From contig JAYKKT010000049.1 of the NCBI GenBank assembly GCA_036023115.1, positions 1,116,001-1,180,000 of the forward strand: a stretch of DNA of 64,000 nucleotides, given 5' to 3'. The translations under genes and the position numbers were made by a program. This document shows positions 12,011 to 25,157 of the stretch, in pieces. The notes below the pieces were generated by a model that was given only the letters and a program-made list of their open reading frames with translations, did no database searches and had not been told where the DNA came from. This DNA is from Brasenia schreberi. Taxonomy: Eukaryota > Streptophyta > Magnoliopsida > Nymphaeales > Cabombaceae. Positions within the stretch are counted from its first letter, which is position 1. Every line of letters starts with the position of its first letter.

Positions 12011-13766
12011 TAATAAAAACAATGAGTCTTCTAAAATGGCTGCAATAAGATTTTTTGGAAATTAAAATTGTACATAATGATAGAGGATACTTTATGTTAA
12101 ACAAAATTTGCGAGTGAAATTGTTAGAAAATCAGGTCTAATTGACAAGAAAAAGGTGAGGAACATTCTTACAATGTCACAACACAATTAACATTGTGGAT
12201 GTCTCAAAATATTCCAGTATCACATATAAATTATGCTTCACTTTGATTTCTTCTACAATGAGCAAATTAAATAGCATAGTTGCTTTCCTAATAAATATTT
12301 TATAGCTTGAATAAGGCTTGACAACAATCCCTTAGCAACCTCACTTGATATCCATTTTAGGTCCACCCTAATATTCTTTTTTTTGGCAGGTAAGTATAAT
12401 TTGTTTCATTGCTCAAATTAGATTGGAGTCATGGACCATAGTCACCATACTTGAGTAGATAAGTATAATATATATTAGTTTTTTAATTCTTCTGCTTACT
12501 ACATAGAATAATTTAGTTACATTTATGTTTTTGTTTTTAATGTAAGTTTAATAATTCAATATGCATATGTCACATGAAATTTATTGTTTGTCTTCTTAGA
12601 ATTTGTTAATATAGTTTGATTCATATTTATGAATGAAGTGGTTATGTGTTTCTTGATATTTCTTAGAAATTAGATAATCCATTATATATATAATATTTTT
12701 AATTATAAATAAAAGTGTACCACTAAATCCATTATATCCCCGCTACCGCTATATCAATGTCAACCTGCTAACCGCTATTGATAATATAGGTCAGGATGAG
12801 GGTTGACTGATGTGGGGCTTGCAAGCTCCGGTTTGAAATAAACTGAACCAAGTTGAAAGAAATTTCCTTAAAAACGATCTTCATCTATTTAAACTTTTCT
12901 TTCTCTTTCGTAGAAAATTTGAATATGAGCATCGAAGGAGCGGCTTAGCTCTTTAATCGGGCCTACTAGCCTACTAGGAGGCTAATATGTATATCATACC
13001 TGCCCACCGTTTTGATATAGAATAAAAGCAAAAGCCTTGCATCATGTTTTCTCTATGCCTCTTTTCTGATAAAAGGGAGTTTGGTGCACCTATCTTAGTG
13101 TTCTTAATTTAAGACTTAGCCCTTTCCCTTCATGTGCAACTTAGCCTCTACATGAAAAGGGCATGTTCTAGTTATCGTGCTCACCTTTCATATATGCATA
13201 ATGAGCTTGTGGTTTATGCACACAAGTAATCATGTTAAATCATCCTCAATGATCCAGCAATTTAATGAGTGATTGATATAAAAAAAAGTAAAACATTGTT
13301 TTTTAAAAAAGTACACGCATAGCTTTTTGCTTTTTGTTTTTAATTTCAACCATTGGTATTTTTTATCGACTATTGGAATCATTGGAAACACGGATTTAGC
13401 ACGATTGCTCTCTCTATATCTATCTATCTACATATATGTCCATATCTATATCTATATATACGTGTGTATATATATATGAACGACAACCACAACAAAGGCA
13501 ATTACCTTTTCATATCGAAGGTATTGTGTGGTGAACATATTACTATGTGTCCAGAATCAGTGTGCATTTTGATGCCTAGAAGCCACTTGCTGAAAGTGTT
13601 TGTGCTTGAAATGAAATCTAAATAATTTTGCATTGTCTTTTTGAAATTTATACGAGATGAGCGTTGGGTGTCTATCCCAATAATTAATAGGCCTATCCTT
13701 GTGTTTCAAAAAACTTATCCTAGTCGGTTTCAGTTCAAACCTAACCCTATATACTAATACACTATT
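12011..13766. other. No gene recognised; contains a simple repeat
   Basis: AT-rich spacer between copia A and copia B. A ctat/atat simple repeat lies at about 13407-13476. No domain was recognised. Confidence 0.5.
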
Positions 13767-13922
13767 TGACTCTATAATTAGAAGAGAGTTGATAACTTAA
13801 AAGACTAATATACCCCTTATACTAATACACTATTAATAAATATTAATGAAGAATGGATATAGAATTAGATTCAAATGTAATTAAGAACAGAAATAGTAAG
13901 ATATGGTCCAAAGGTCTTCTCG
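13767..13922 (-). repeat. 3' LTR of copia B, internally deleted
   Basis: It aligns with the 5' LTR at both ends: tgactctat at the left, and agacta with ataccccttatac further in. The middle of the 5' LTR, about 120 bp, is missing. It directly follows the end of the RNase H frame on the minus strand. Confidence 0.65.
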
Positions 13923-14048
13923 AATCTTCCTCTCAAGTTGGGAAAAAGATATTCATGACTCTCAACTTGCCAAGCATATTCACAAGTCCATTTTGATTGA
14001 TTGTCTTTGTAAGAATATTGGTACATTGTTCTACAAATTTAACAATTG

Positions 14049-14546
14049 TGTTAAAATACTGTAATAGGATAGGTCACTAGGACCTATTTTTATATTTTGT
14101 AATAGGACAACATAGGCCTCAAGGGCCCATGACTTTTTGCAAGAACAACATAGGCCACTAGGGCCTGTAGGACTTGGACCAATTGGCCTGACCACTAGGG
14201 CCAAGTCCGGTCAGTAATGTTGACCCCAACTAGTAGTTAGGGACCAGTTGTTGGCCCCCAACGGCTAGTTCAAGTAGCCATTGGAGGCTAGCTATGCCCC
14301 AATGGATCTCCCATTTCTCTCCTCTTTCCACTATTTGCTGTAAATATTGCTCTATAAATAAAGCCTTCCTACATCAATAAAAATAGCTAGAATTGGAGCT
14401 CTTTGATATTTGACTTGACTTGTGACTTTGGTTTGTTCTTCACTTGAAACACCCATTCTCGAGTGTGTTTGTATGACTTGTTGATTTGATATTTGATGAT
14501 AAGAGATCAGGTTGCTTCCAACTATGAATATCGACAATTGTTTACA
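14049..14546 (+). repeat. Left LTR of the LARD-like element
   Basis: Begins tgttaaaat and ends gtttaca. Contains a TATA-like ctataaataaag near 14352. By eye about 10 percent diverged from the right LTR. Confidence 0.75.
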
Positions 14547-14558
14547 TGGTATAAGAGC
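14547..14558 (+). promoter_or_regulatory. Primer-binding site of the LARD-like element
   Basis: tggtataagagc, one mismatch to the usual tRNA-Met primer site, directly after the LTR. Confidence 0.7.
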
Positions 14559-16381
14559 CTCATTTCAAAAAAAGCAAGCACATTGAGAGGCAGCCAACTT
14601 GAGAAAATCTACAATTCTTGGTTTTTGACATTTTGAAGTTCAAGGTAACTTTAGAAAATTTATTTGTTTTGAAAATTGAAGGAAAAAAATGAAGTTCTCA
14701 AGTGATTATGTTGTCTTTATGGAAATTTTGAAATTTCTTATAAATTTAGTCTTCTCTTTAAACTTGCCAGTATGACATTGTGTTTAGATGTGTTCACTTA
14801 TAAAATTTTCTTTAGTAATGTACGATTTCCTGTAGCAAACAATTCTTGACTTTTGATAATTTTGGATGTGTTCATTATGAAAATATCGATTATAACTTTT
14901 TTTAGTAATATATGATTATAGCTTTTTAGTATACATGCTTCTTGTGATTTTAATGAACTATTCTTTGCTAAAATAAATTTTTAGCCATGTTTGGTGCTTA
15001 ATATGTTCAGAACATTTGAAAACTTAGTTTTTTATTGAACGTCTTAGTTGCTCTGAGTAAGACATGTGTACTTCCAATTTGATAATTAAGTTTTAAAGCT
15101 CACCATATTTTTGAAAAAGACAGACGAGTTAGGCTAGTGTGTTTGACATTCTCGTTTTTCAAAAGTTGTGTAGTATAATTGTTTTTAGTTATTGATCCAT
15201 ATCTTAAACTTAGTGAGTCTGTTGTTTTTGGTATAAAGTTTCTAAAAATTGTTGAGTTGCATGATCTAAGTAATATATGTTTTATGGTTGTGCTTTACTT
15301 TTATTAAAAATGTTTTGAGCTTTTTTTTGAAGAAGATGATAGATTAGCTCATTTGAGTTGCCTATCACCAAAATTAGATTTCTCATATGACTATTAAGCT
15401 TGTACTTGCATTGTTTGTTCCATTTCTCGAATTCTATCTTCTCGTTTTGTTGGTCCATGGATAGTAGTTTGGTTACCTATACCTTCGTTTTCTGTAGAAA
15501 TTTGCTTTCTTTTGATGGTTTGGGGAGATGCATTTGTCTACTTTATTGGGAAACCTTACATGACTTCTGAAGTTCTAATATAGAAAACCAAAAACTTAAT
15601 AGTATTTCTTTTGCTATGAATCTTGATAGTCGTTGTTGTCCCTTGAAATTTTTAGTTCATAGTTGTTATGAGAACTTGTTTCATCTATCTATTGTATGAT
15701 TTGTTTTTGGCTTAAGGACGATTTATTGGTTTATCTCCCCTTTCTATGAGAAATCCTAATTTGTTTTGATGTAAATATGGTTCCTTATGATTTCTTTAAG
15801 CATGTTCATTAAAAAACCTCTTAAATGGTCATTGAATGGTTACCTGAATTTTGAAGAAATCACTATGTTTTGTGCTTTGAGGTTCCTCAAATTGATTGTA
15901 TTTGAAAAAATTTCTGAATGTGATTTTGAAGAGACATTTGTTAGTTCACATTGTGTTGATTTGGATTATTTGGCTTGTTAAAAATCTTATGAGACCACTT
16001 GTCTGTGAGATAATAAAAATCATTTGTGCTTATATAATCACGATTGGAAAGGTTTAGTACTATGATAATTATTGTTTTTATTACATTGTTTTAAATAGGT
16101 ATGGATGTTATTGCATGTTTGTATAGTATTTGTATTGCTTAGTTGAATGAACAAATTTCGCTATTCGATCTGATTCAGATGTGCATGGTATTCATACTTG
16201 AGCCCATTCATGTGTGTTCCTTCCAACTTGGTTGTATGCAATATTGATTGTATCAAATTGTTTGTTAGCATGTTTAGAGAAAAAATGTGTTGCGATATTT
16301 GAATGATTTCAAACTTGACTATTGATAAGATCAAAAATATATTTGTTGGAAAACAATACATTATATCTTCCTGTATAATTG

Positions 16382-16850
16382 AGATCTATGTTATTGGTCT
16401 TTTGTTGAAAACCTTTGTGATTAAGGTACTTCATGTTGTTGGCCTTTTGTTAGAAATCAATTAATGTTTGTAGATTCAGTTATTGTTATTTGAGAATTAA
16501 AACTTGGTTGATGAATGAATTGAAAAAATGTATGTTGACAATAAGTTGCATCTACTTGTATGACTATGATCTATGTTGTTAGCCTTTTGTTGAAGACCTT
16601 TGTGATTAAGGTGCTGCATGTTGGTGGGCTTTTGTTGGAAATTAGTTGATATTTGAAGATGCACATATTGTTATTTAAGGATTTGTGATATTGATAACTT
16701 TAAGGTTACTTTTCATGAGATTATGATCTTTCTTTATTTGCCTTTTGTTCCAGATCTTTGTAATTAAGATACTTCATATTGTTGGACTTTTCGTTGGAGA
16801 GTAATCAATATTGTAAAAACACTTATAATTATCTTGATTAACTTGTATTT
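16382..16850. repeat. Three long degenerate tandem units in the LARD interior
   Basis: Units start near 16382, 16568 and 16728. Each has gatctatgtt or a variant, a ccttttgttg block, an accttt-gtgattaagg block and a catgttgttgg block. The period is about 186 then 160 bp. They lie in the non-coding interior, and no function is evident. Confidence 0.6.
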
Positions 16851-17547
16851 AATAAATTATTTTAAGAGAATTGTGAGATAAACCTTGTGAGACCTTTTAA
16901 AAAACATGAAGTATCACCCTTTGACTTGTTTTGATCATCTTAATGGATTCTCTTATTTTTGAAACCATAGAATCAATTTTGAATTTAAAGGATATTTAAG
17001 GGCCTTGGGAATTATAAGTATAAAGGATTTGAGCTTTGCCTAAAAAACTTGTTTGGGTTCGAGTTTGTCTTTAAAACTCAGGTTTTGAGCTTAACCTTAA
17101 AAAGCTTATTTATACACGAAGGTCCCCTTATAATATTACAATTTTGTAGTGATTTATAAACCTACTTATTATAATAGACAATCACATTTGGATGATATCC
17201 ATGTTTTTTATCAAATGACTTTCTTCAATTAGAGCAAATCAACTTCATCAACTTATTTGACTCATTTTTTGTTTGTCTTTCAGATTGGATATCATAAATT
17301 GTCTTATTGTTTCTAGAAATTGAGTGAATGTATGTATTAATACTTCATTGATCTTCATGCAGGATGAAAAATGAATTGATACCTTGATTGTGGAAAGATG
17401 ATCTGAAACTGTTTAAAAGGAAGTTGTGACAACTTGGATACTGTTATTGTGAAAATTTTTATCACAAGCAAACATAAAAATTGAGCTCTATTTGATTTAT
17501 GATCTTTTTAGGCAAACTTTCGATAATCCACCGTAAGTTTGGAGGTG

Positions 17548-18046
17548 TGAAAATATTATAATAGGATAGGTCACTAGGGCCTATTTTTATATTTTCTAAT
17601 AGGACAACTCGGGCCACAAGGGCCCGTGACTCTTTGCAGGAACAACACGGGCCACTAGGCCCCGTCAAACTTGGACTAACTGGCCTTGGCCATAGGGGCC
17701 AAGGCCAGTCAGTGTTGTTGGCTCCAACTAGTCATTGGGGACGAGCTGTTGCCCCCCAACGGCTAGTTCATGTAGCTGTTGGAGGCCAGCTATGCCCCAA
17801 CGGCTCTCCCATTTATCTCTTCTTTCTACTATTTGTTGCAAATATTGCTCCATAAATAGAGCCTTCCGACATGAATAAAAATTGTTGGAATTGTATCTCT
17901 TTGATATTTAACTTGACTTGTGACTTTGGTTTATTCTTAACTTGAAACACCCATTCTCGGGTGTATTTGTATGTGATTTGTTGATTTGATACTTGACGAC
18001 AAGAGATCGGGTTGCTTCCAACTACAAATATCAACAATTGTTTATA
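17548..18046 (+). repeat. Right LTR of the LARD-like element
   Basis: Begins tgaaaatatt after the purine tract ttggaggtg and ends gtttata, where the left LTR has gtttaca. Same block order as the left LTR. Confidence 0.75.
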
Positions 18047-20100
18047 AATTAGAACCCCTTATTAGTCACTTTCTTACAATCAATGTCAATATGTTTCAAC
18101 CTTTCATAGTACATAGGATTAACAACCATATGTATAATTGCTTTACTGTCACAATAGAGGGGAATTGCTCCTCCAACCTCCATTCCTAGCTCATTCTTGA
18201 GGGACTTTAGCCATAAGCTCTCACACATGCCTTATGTGATTGTTTTATATTTTGCTTTTCTACTTGATCTATCAACTATAGCTTGTTTTTCTCTTTTCAT
18301 GAAATAATATTGCCTCCAACTAGTATAATATAACTAGAAGCAAACCTTTAATCATCAAGAGGACCAACCCAATTAGCATCTAAAAAAACTTCAATGTTAA
18401 TATGTCCCTTATTAGAGTATAAGATGCCATGACCCGAAGTTGTTTTCAAATACCGTAAAATATGATAAATTGCATTCATATATTCTTTCGATGGAGCATG
18501 CATGAATTTACTTATCATTCTCATGATTTATGCAATATCAAAACGAGTAATGGTAAGATTTTTCCACTAACCTTTGATACCTTCTCACATCTTTATACTT
18601 TTATCATCACATAGATGTAACTTTTTGTTAGTTTTAATTGGAATTTCACTCCTTTTACAGTCCATCATCTTTATATCCTGAATCAAATCTATAATATACT
18701 TCTTTTGAGTCAACAATAAACCTTTGCTGAAATACAAGACTTTGATTCTCAAGAAAAGTGCAACCTATCCAAATATTTTAAATCAAAGTATTGGTGGAGC
18801 TTTACTTGAAGATCATCTCAAGTAACAATAATGTTATCCACATAAACAATCAAAATAGATACTTTCTTTTTTTAATGAATAAGGTATGATCATTCATACT
18901 TCTATAATAGCTCAAGCTGATTATACCCTCACTAAATTTTTTAAACCAAACTCTTGGTGATTGCTTAAGGCCATAAATAACTTTATTCATTTTTCATACC
19001 TTATCCTGCAATCCTCTATCATTAAACCCTTAAGGTATCTCCATATAAACCTCTTCATTGAGGTTTTCCTATAGAAATACATTTTTCACGTTTAACTACC
19101 ACATATCCTAACTTTGTGCACAACTAGACTCATGAGGACTCTTATAGATGTGAGCTTTGCAATTGGGATAAAAGTTTCATTCTAGTCAATATCATATGAT
19201 GGGTTGTATCCTTTAGCTACTAATCTTGTCTTATAATGTTCAAGGTTGTCATCAACTTTAAACTTTATCGTATATATCAACTTACAATCAATCAATTTCC
19301 TGCTAAGGGACAAATCAATAATATCTCAAGTTCTATTTTTTTCCAATGCAACTAGTTCACTATGTATAGCTTCCTTCTACTAAGAGAACTTATGAGCTTC
19401 CTTCTTCATATTTCTACATATATAGGATGCAATTCAGCATTCATGACAAACTTTTGATACTTCTTGAAGTAAAGTGATAAGAGACATATTAAGAAATAGG
19501 ACAAAGAGTATAAGTTCTCTTACCTTTTTTAATAGCAATGAGAGGATCAGATTCAAGGAATATGAGAGGTTGATATGAATTCGAGAAGAAATCATTAGTC
19601 ACACTAACTTGTGTTATGGGCATTACGAGCTTCCTTTCACCATGAGCATCCATCTTTGTCTCCTTAGGCATTACATCAATCATTATACGCTCATTAAACT
19701 TAGAATCCATCTCAATGGACTTATAAGAAGAACTAGGATATGTTTAGGAATAGGATCAATTGGCTCTCCTTTTGAGAAGAGGAATATCCAATAAATATAC
19801 TTTAGTGGCCCTAGGGTCAGCTTATCTCGAACATGTGAACGAATATAATATAGCAAATACACCCAAAAATAGGATGTAGGATATAAAATGATTTACTCTC
19901 CGAATTAACAAACTTCCATAGAGACTCTCCATTAGAACTAAACTAGGCATCCTATTGATAAGATATAGGAACATTAGTATAGTATCACCCGAATAGGATT
20001 TAGGAGCATTACATCCAATAATTAGTATTCCAACCACTTCAAGAATGTGTCTGTTCTTTCTTTTTGCTACACTATTTTTATTATGAGATATTAGGATAAA

Positions 20101-20184
20101 AAGTTTGATACATAATGTTATATTTTTGAAAGTAACCTTAGGAAGTTTGATGCATAATGTCATGTTTTTGAAAGTAACCTTGTA
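20101..20184 (-). repeat. 42-bp tandem duplication in the copia B integrase
   Basis: Units 20101-20142 and 20143-20184 both begin aagtttgat and include ttttgaaagtaacctt, with a few differences. On the coding strand the peptide VTFKN-TLCIKL appears twice in a row. Confidence 0.85.
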
Positions 20185-21126
20185 GTTGACTAGACATGTA
20201 TTCCCATCATTATCTGAATGAAGGATTTGTAATGAGGAATGAAACTGAGTTTCAATGAATTTATTAACAATAGGAAAGATTGTAGAAACTTCATCCTTCA
20301 ATTTCATTAAATAAACTAGGGTAAATCATGTACAATCGTCAATAGAGGAAGCAAAGTACCTATGACTACCAAGAAAAGCAATATCACAAGGACCAATTCA
20401 AATGGTTTGAACATTCTAGACTCACTATAAGGAAAAGAAACATGATGGTGTTTTGCTTTTTGGCAAACATCATACTAAACTAAGAACTACATTACTAAGT
20501 TCAAGAAAAAGATCTAGAATAATATGTTTGATCTTTGAGATGGGTAGGTGTCTTGAACGATCATGCCATAATTTTATTTTTGCTTTAGCCATTGTCATGG
20601 CTAAGAGAGTGTGAATAGAAGCTTTCACAAAGACTCTTCAAGAATGTAAAGCCCCCTTTTCGAGCTATCATGACCAAAGATTCTTCTTATCTTTAAATCT
20701 AGGAAAACAAAACCAAAGGGAGAGAACGTTACTGAATAATTTAAGTGTTTGATAAGACAACTTATAGATAATAAATTTTTAAGGAAACTTGGGACATGAA
20801 GAACAAAAGATAAATAGAACAAAGTAGTTTTAGTGCTCCTCTTTCGTATCATATATGTATGTGAGTTATTTGCCAATTGAATGGGCTCATTTTTATAAAA
20901 GAACTGATAGTTAGACAAGTAGTTCCAATCTCCAACCATATTATCAGTTGCTCTTAAATCGACAACCCATATTCGAAGTACTATGGAGGCAGACTTATGA
21001 ACAATGTCCGGGCCATAGTAGCTTGAGACTCGAAGAAAGATGTTTGGTTACTGAAGCCTGATTCTAAGCTTTCTTCATTTCAATAGTTCATGTATGGTGC
21101 CCATATCAGCTTTCTCTATAGTATGT

Positions 21127-24100
21127 TCACATATTGGTGTGATATGTCTTATTTTTACTAAAATTTGGCTTCTCAATCAGATCTACACATTTTTCTTTTG
21201 TGTGTCGATTTTTACCATAGTGAGAGCATCTCAATTTCTCTTTTTCATCACTAGATAGAGCACCATGACCTCTTCCTCCATGATTGCCATATCTACCTCT
21301 TCCCCAGGTTTGTTGATCCAGATTCTTTCCAAAGAAGGTAAACTTGTCTATACTTATCATATCTTCTTTCTCAAAGCCTCTTCGATCTTCTCTCTAAGTA
21401 ACAAGTTATAAACAGTACCTAAGGAGGGTAATTCTTCTATTCCAAGGATGTTCACTTTAACTGCCTCGTAGTCTGAAGAGACTCTCCCATTAAAGAGCAA
21501 ATACTTTTTGTTTCAACTTCTTCATTATGTTCTTTTCAACACGTAGAACATTTAATATGTATAAAGAGTTGTAATTCATCCTAAAGTCCCCTAAGATCGT
21601 TATAATATTCACTTATAGTTTGATTTGCTTGTCTATATTTTCTAATCTATTCTAGGATCTCATAAACTCCACTCACGTAAGGGATCAACCTTGTATGGCT
21701 AGTCCCAAGCCCGAATAAAAGAGGAGGGTTGCTTTCAACAGTCAGCATAAAACTTTGTTGGACTTCTACCATGGATTTTTCAAATTATAAGCATTGTGTT
21801 GGGGTGTTCTGCAGAACCCAATGCAGTGAAAAGTAAGTAAGGGCCTCTATATCTTCGCTCAGATATAGTGAATCAATTGTAGAAAGGGTTCTCACATCAT
21901 GAACAAGTGTGAGTAAAAAAATTAGTCTCGCTACACTATCGTCTGAATGTAGTGAATAAGTTACAATGAAAGTCTCTACATTTTCAATATAGACGGATGT
22001 GGGGGATAAGGAAGCTAGTCCTAGATAATAAGATTTGTATTGATATTTTGAATATCGTAACATTGATCGATAAGTTAATAAAGGTGGTATATACTACTAT
22101 TTATAGGAGGATTTACATTCTATGTTCATAAGAGATAAAGTAGGTTGGAGAAAAAGTAAAGGAGATTGAGAATACAGGTTTTAAATTATAGTGCTCAATA
22201 ATTTTAAAAAAATGAGATGAACATTTAATTACTTATAAGAGTGGCTTATGACAAATACAAATTGATTATTTTATTTATAGGAAAAAAGATAAATCGTATT
22301 GTAAAGATTATAATATAATTTCATGAGAAAACTTAACTACTCAACATTGACTTTTAGTAATGGATTTCCAAGTAAAAAAGTAGACAAAAAATAACAATGC
22401 ACATAGAGCCATTCGTACTAGATGAAGGAACCTCAAATATGAGATAGAAGATATATTTAAACAGAAATTCTTCAAGGAGACACTTGAAATTATATAGGTA
22501 CACCTTCTGATATGTGGAACAATATGACTATACATACTAGAAAAGTGGCAAAAGATGTGTTAGGCGAATCTAAGGGAGGCATATCGGCACATAAAGAAGC
22601 TTGATGATAGAGTGAAGTGTTGGAAGATAAAATCAAGGCAAAGAAAACATGTTATAAATTATATTATGCCAAGAAGACTAGTGAAACTTAGGAAGCTTAT
22701 TAGAATGCATGGAAAGAAGCGAAAAAGGCTGTTAGTGAAATGAAAGCTAAAATTTAGGAGGATTTGTATGAAAAGCTTAACTTAAAAGAAGGTTAAAGAG
22801 ATATTTTTAGGATAACTAAGGGTAGAAATAAGAAAACTAAGGATCTTACTTTTGTTAGATGCATCAAAGATGAGGATGAGAAGATTCTAGTGGTGAATGA
22901 TGATATCAAAAATAGACAAAAAAATTATTTTTGTATGCTTTTTAATGAAAATACATATGGTAGTATTAACTTAGGAGAGTTAGCCAAATAAAAAAAGTAT
23001 ATAAACCACAATTTCTATCAGCGTATTCAAAAGAATAAAGTCAAAGAGGCTCTTAAATATATGAAGATTAGTAAATCTATAGAACCAGATAATATTCCTA
23101 TAAAAGTATGGACAATCCTAGGAGAGATAGAACTCACTTGGCTCGCAAGACTATTGAATGATATATAGATAATACAAAAAATGCCTAAGAAATAGAGAGC
23201 AAATACACTTATACCCATATATAAAAAAGAGAGAGACATTCAGAATTGTATGAATTATCGAGGTATCAAGTTAATGAATCATAGTATAAAATTATGAGAA
23301 AGAATTATTGAACATAGGTTAAGACAAGTATCGAGTACAACAGAGAACCAATTTGGATTCATGCCCGACAAATCTATTATTGAAGTGATTCACCTATTGA
23401 GACGTCTTATATAACATTTTAGAGCAAAACAGAACTTGATCTAGAAAAAGCTTATGATAGGGTACAAAAAATATTCTTTGGAGAACCTTAGAAAAGAGAG
23501 GTATCTCATTGACATACATAAATCTTATAAGAGACATGTACGATGGTGCAAAAGCTTGTGTGAGGGCTCATGAAGGAATCATAAACTTCTTTAAAGTTAA
23601 TATTGGGTTATATCAAGGATCAACTTTAAGTCTATATTTATTTATATTTGTCATTGATGAGTTAACAAAACATATTCAAGATGAAGTACCTTTGTGTATG
23701 TTATTTGTAGGTGGTATTGTGTTAGTAGATGAGCCTAAGAAAAAAGTTAATAGGAAGTTGAAACTATGGAGAGAAACATTAGAAAGTAAAGGCTTACGAC
23801 TTAGTAAAACAAAGATAGAATATATGGAATATAAGTTTAATCATTTTGGTACTTTAGAGGACATACAAATTAAGATTGACACACATTGCATCCCTCATAA
23901 GTAAAGTTTTAAATGCCCAAGGTCAATTTTTCAAAGTAATAAAAAAATTGATAGAGTTGTTACGTATAGAATTAATGCCGATTGGTTAAAATGGAGAAGA
24001 ATATCATATATTATACGTGATAACAAGATACCATTAAAGTTGAAGGATAAATATTATAGAGATGCAATTAGACGTACTATGTTTTATGGTTTTGAGTATT

Positions 24101-25060
24101 AGGCAATTAATGATCAACATGAACAAAACATGTCTGTAGCAAAAATGAAGATGTTGAGATGGAGGAGTGGTCATATAAGGAAAGACCGTATATATAATGA
24201 GGTTATTAGAAATAAATTAGGAGTGGCACCAATAAAGGATAAAATGAGGGAAAATTATTTAAGATGGTTTGAACATGTAGAAAGTCGATCAAAGGAAGTT
24301 TCAGTAAGAAGGTATGAAAAACTAGATTGTGAAAATGTTAAAAGAGGAAGAGGAAAGCTACAAAAGTGTTGGAAAGAAACAATAAAGAATGATCTAGCTT
24401 ATATTGAGTTAACTACCAACACGACACATGATAAGGCTCGGTGGAAACAAAGAATCTATGTAGTTGACCCCATCCAATATTTAAAAAGGCTTAGTTATTG
24501 TTGTTGATTCTAAGATCTCATACTCATTTGCTATATTTATTCATCTTGAATAAGCTTCAGAGGTTGCCTTTTAGATGTATTATGGATACGTAAAAGTTCT
24601 TCCTACTGAAGGAACCATAGATTGTAGCAACCATGAAGATACCAATGCATTATTTTTTCTCCATTTGAAATAGATAGGACTATTTTGATCACGGTGTTTC
24701 ACACTTGGAAGATAATCCCATCTTTCTCTAGCAAAAACTACCAACTCAACTGACCATGCCCCTTTATGGTAATTTCGACAAGAAGTGTTTGATTTTTCTT
24801 CTGATTGGCCTTCAGAGGATGAGCAGGAGGTATCCACACTTTTCTCTTTATAGAGATTATTCCCCAATGTGTAATTCTTAAAAAAAGAGAGAAAACAAAT
24901 TTCTGTTGTAAGTTCTTCCATAGAATAACAACTAGAAGCCAATAATCAGGTGTTATCACACTACTCAACGATGCAATACTACCAACAATCGACTTAGTGG
25001 CACCTGCAATGAATATCTTGGCTGCTCTAACATGTTGTCTACCGATCAACAACACAAACA
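21127..25060 (-). pseudogene. Copia B gag, split by an RTE LINE
   Basis: The N-terminal part lies at about 25060-24523: RERWDYLPSVKH, then YFKWRKNNALVSSWLLQSM, the usual copia gag start region. It breaks at the LINE. The rest lies at 21664-21127: EYYNDLRGL, ILGIEELPSLGTVYNLL, and a knuckle region CSHYGKNRHTKEKC in which the second Cys of the CCHC box is Tyr. The text YEILE at the break is part of the LINE's target duplication and occurs on both sides. Several stops are present. Confidence 0.7.
21665..24506 (+). mobile_element. RTE-clade LINE 4, 5'-extended, with 16-bp TSD
   Basis: Flanked by a 16-bp direct repeat, attctaggatctcata at 21649-21664 and attctaagatctcata at 24507-24522. About 380 bp of non-coding leader (to about 22045) includes a TATA-like stretch only on the minus strand. 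The endonuclease frame then opens (TLIDKLIKVV near 22060, VGEKVKEIENTGFKL near 22150). An internal deletion near 22200 removes most of the endonuclease; text resumes in the block that reads DEHLITY in other copies. The reverse transcriptase is decayed but readable ([20 protein letters not shown] near 23620, where the FADD box reads FVGG). It ends in ggcttagttattgttgttg. This is the only copy here that reaches upstream of the endonuclease. Confidence 0.8.
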
Positions 25061-25157
25061 TTGTCTTTGTAGTGATTTCTGGTTACGTACAACACCAACA
25101 ACACGACTGTAACACATGTACTATCTTTCAACAGGTGCCCTAAGGCATAAAATAATT

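Larger units (their letters stand above)
14049..18046 (+). mobile_element. Non-coding LTR element (LARD-like) inside copia B
   Basis: Two LTRs of about 498 bp (14049-14546 and 17548-18046) enclose a 3.0-kb interior with no gag or pol domain in any frame, as in large retrotransposon derivatives. A primer site (tggtataagagc) follows the left LTR, and a purine-rich ttggaggtg precedes the right one. The flanks are aattg (14044-14048) and aatta (18047-18051), a 5-bp duplication with one mismatch. Joining the flanks restores the RNase H end of copia B. The LTR and the first 150 bp of interior resemble copia A, so replication probably used that family's proteins. Confidence 0.75.
13923..20940 (-). 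pseudogene. Copia B pol (integrase, RT, RNase H), broken
   Basis: Read on the minus strand from about 20.9 kb: a protease/spacer piece with LPSFLKNLLSIS-like text (VPSFLKNLLSISCL); an integrase core with LQILHSDN and AKRKNRHILEV (20.3-19.9 kb); reverse transcriptase with KTRLVAKGY and FIPIAKLTSIRVL (about 19.2 kb) and KFMHAPSKEYMNA (about 18.5 kb); RNase H with FLDANWVGPLDD (about 18.4 kb). The frame then breaks at the inserted LTR element and resumes at 14043-13930 with VEQCTNILTK and LGKLRVMNIF. Frameshifts and stops are frequent. The integrase contains a 42-bp tandem duplication (20101-20184). Confidence 0.7.

Noticed and set aside
13407..13476. ctat/atat repeat as a regulatory element
   Set aside because: Plain simple-sequence repeat.
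23027..23239. Minus-strand frames shared by the LINE copies (also 40104-40316 and 43774-43986)
   Set aside because: Antisense shadows of the reverse transcriptase; they recur only because the LINE recurs.
24580..25061. Minus-strand frames of about 110-120 residues as a host gene
   Set aside because: The text RERWDYLPSVKH and WLLQSM is copia gag, and it continues in the gag piece beyond the inserted LINE.
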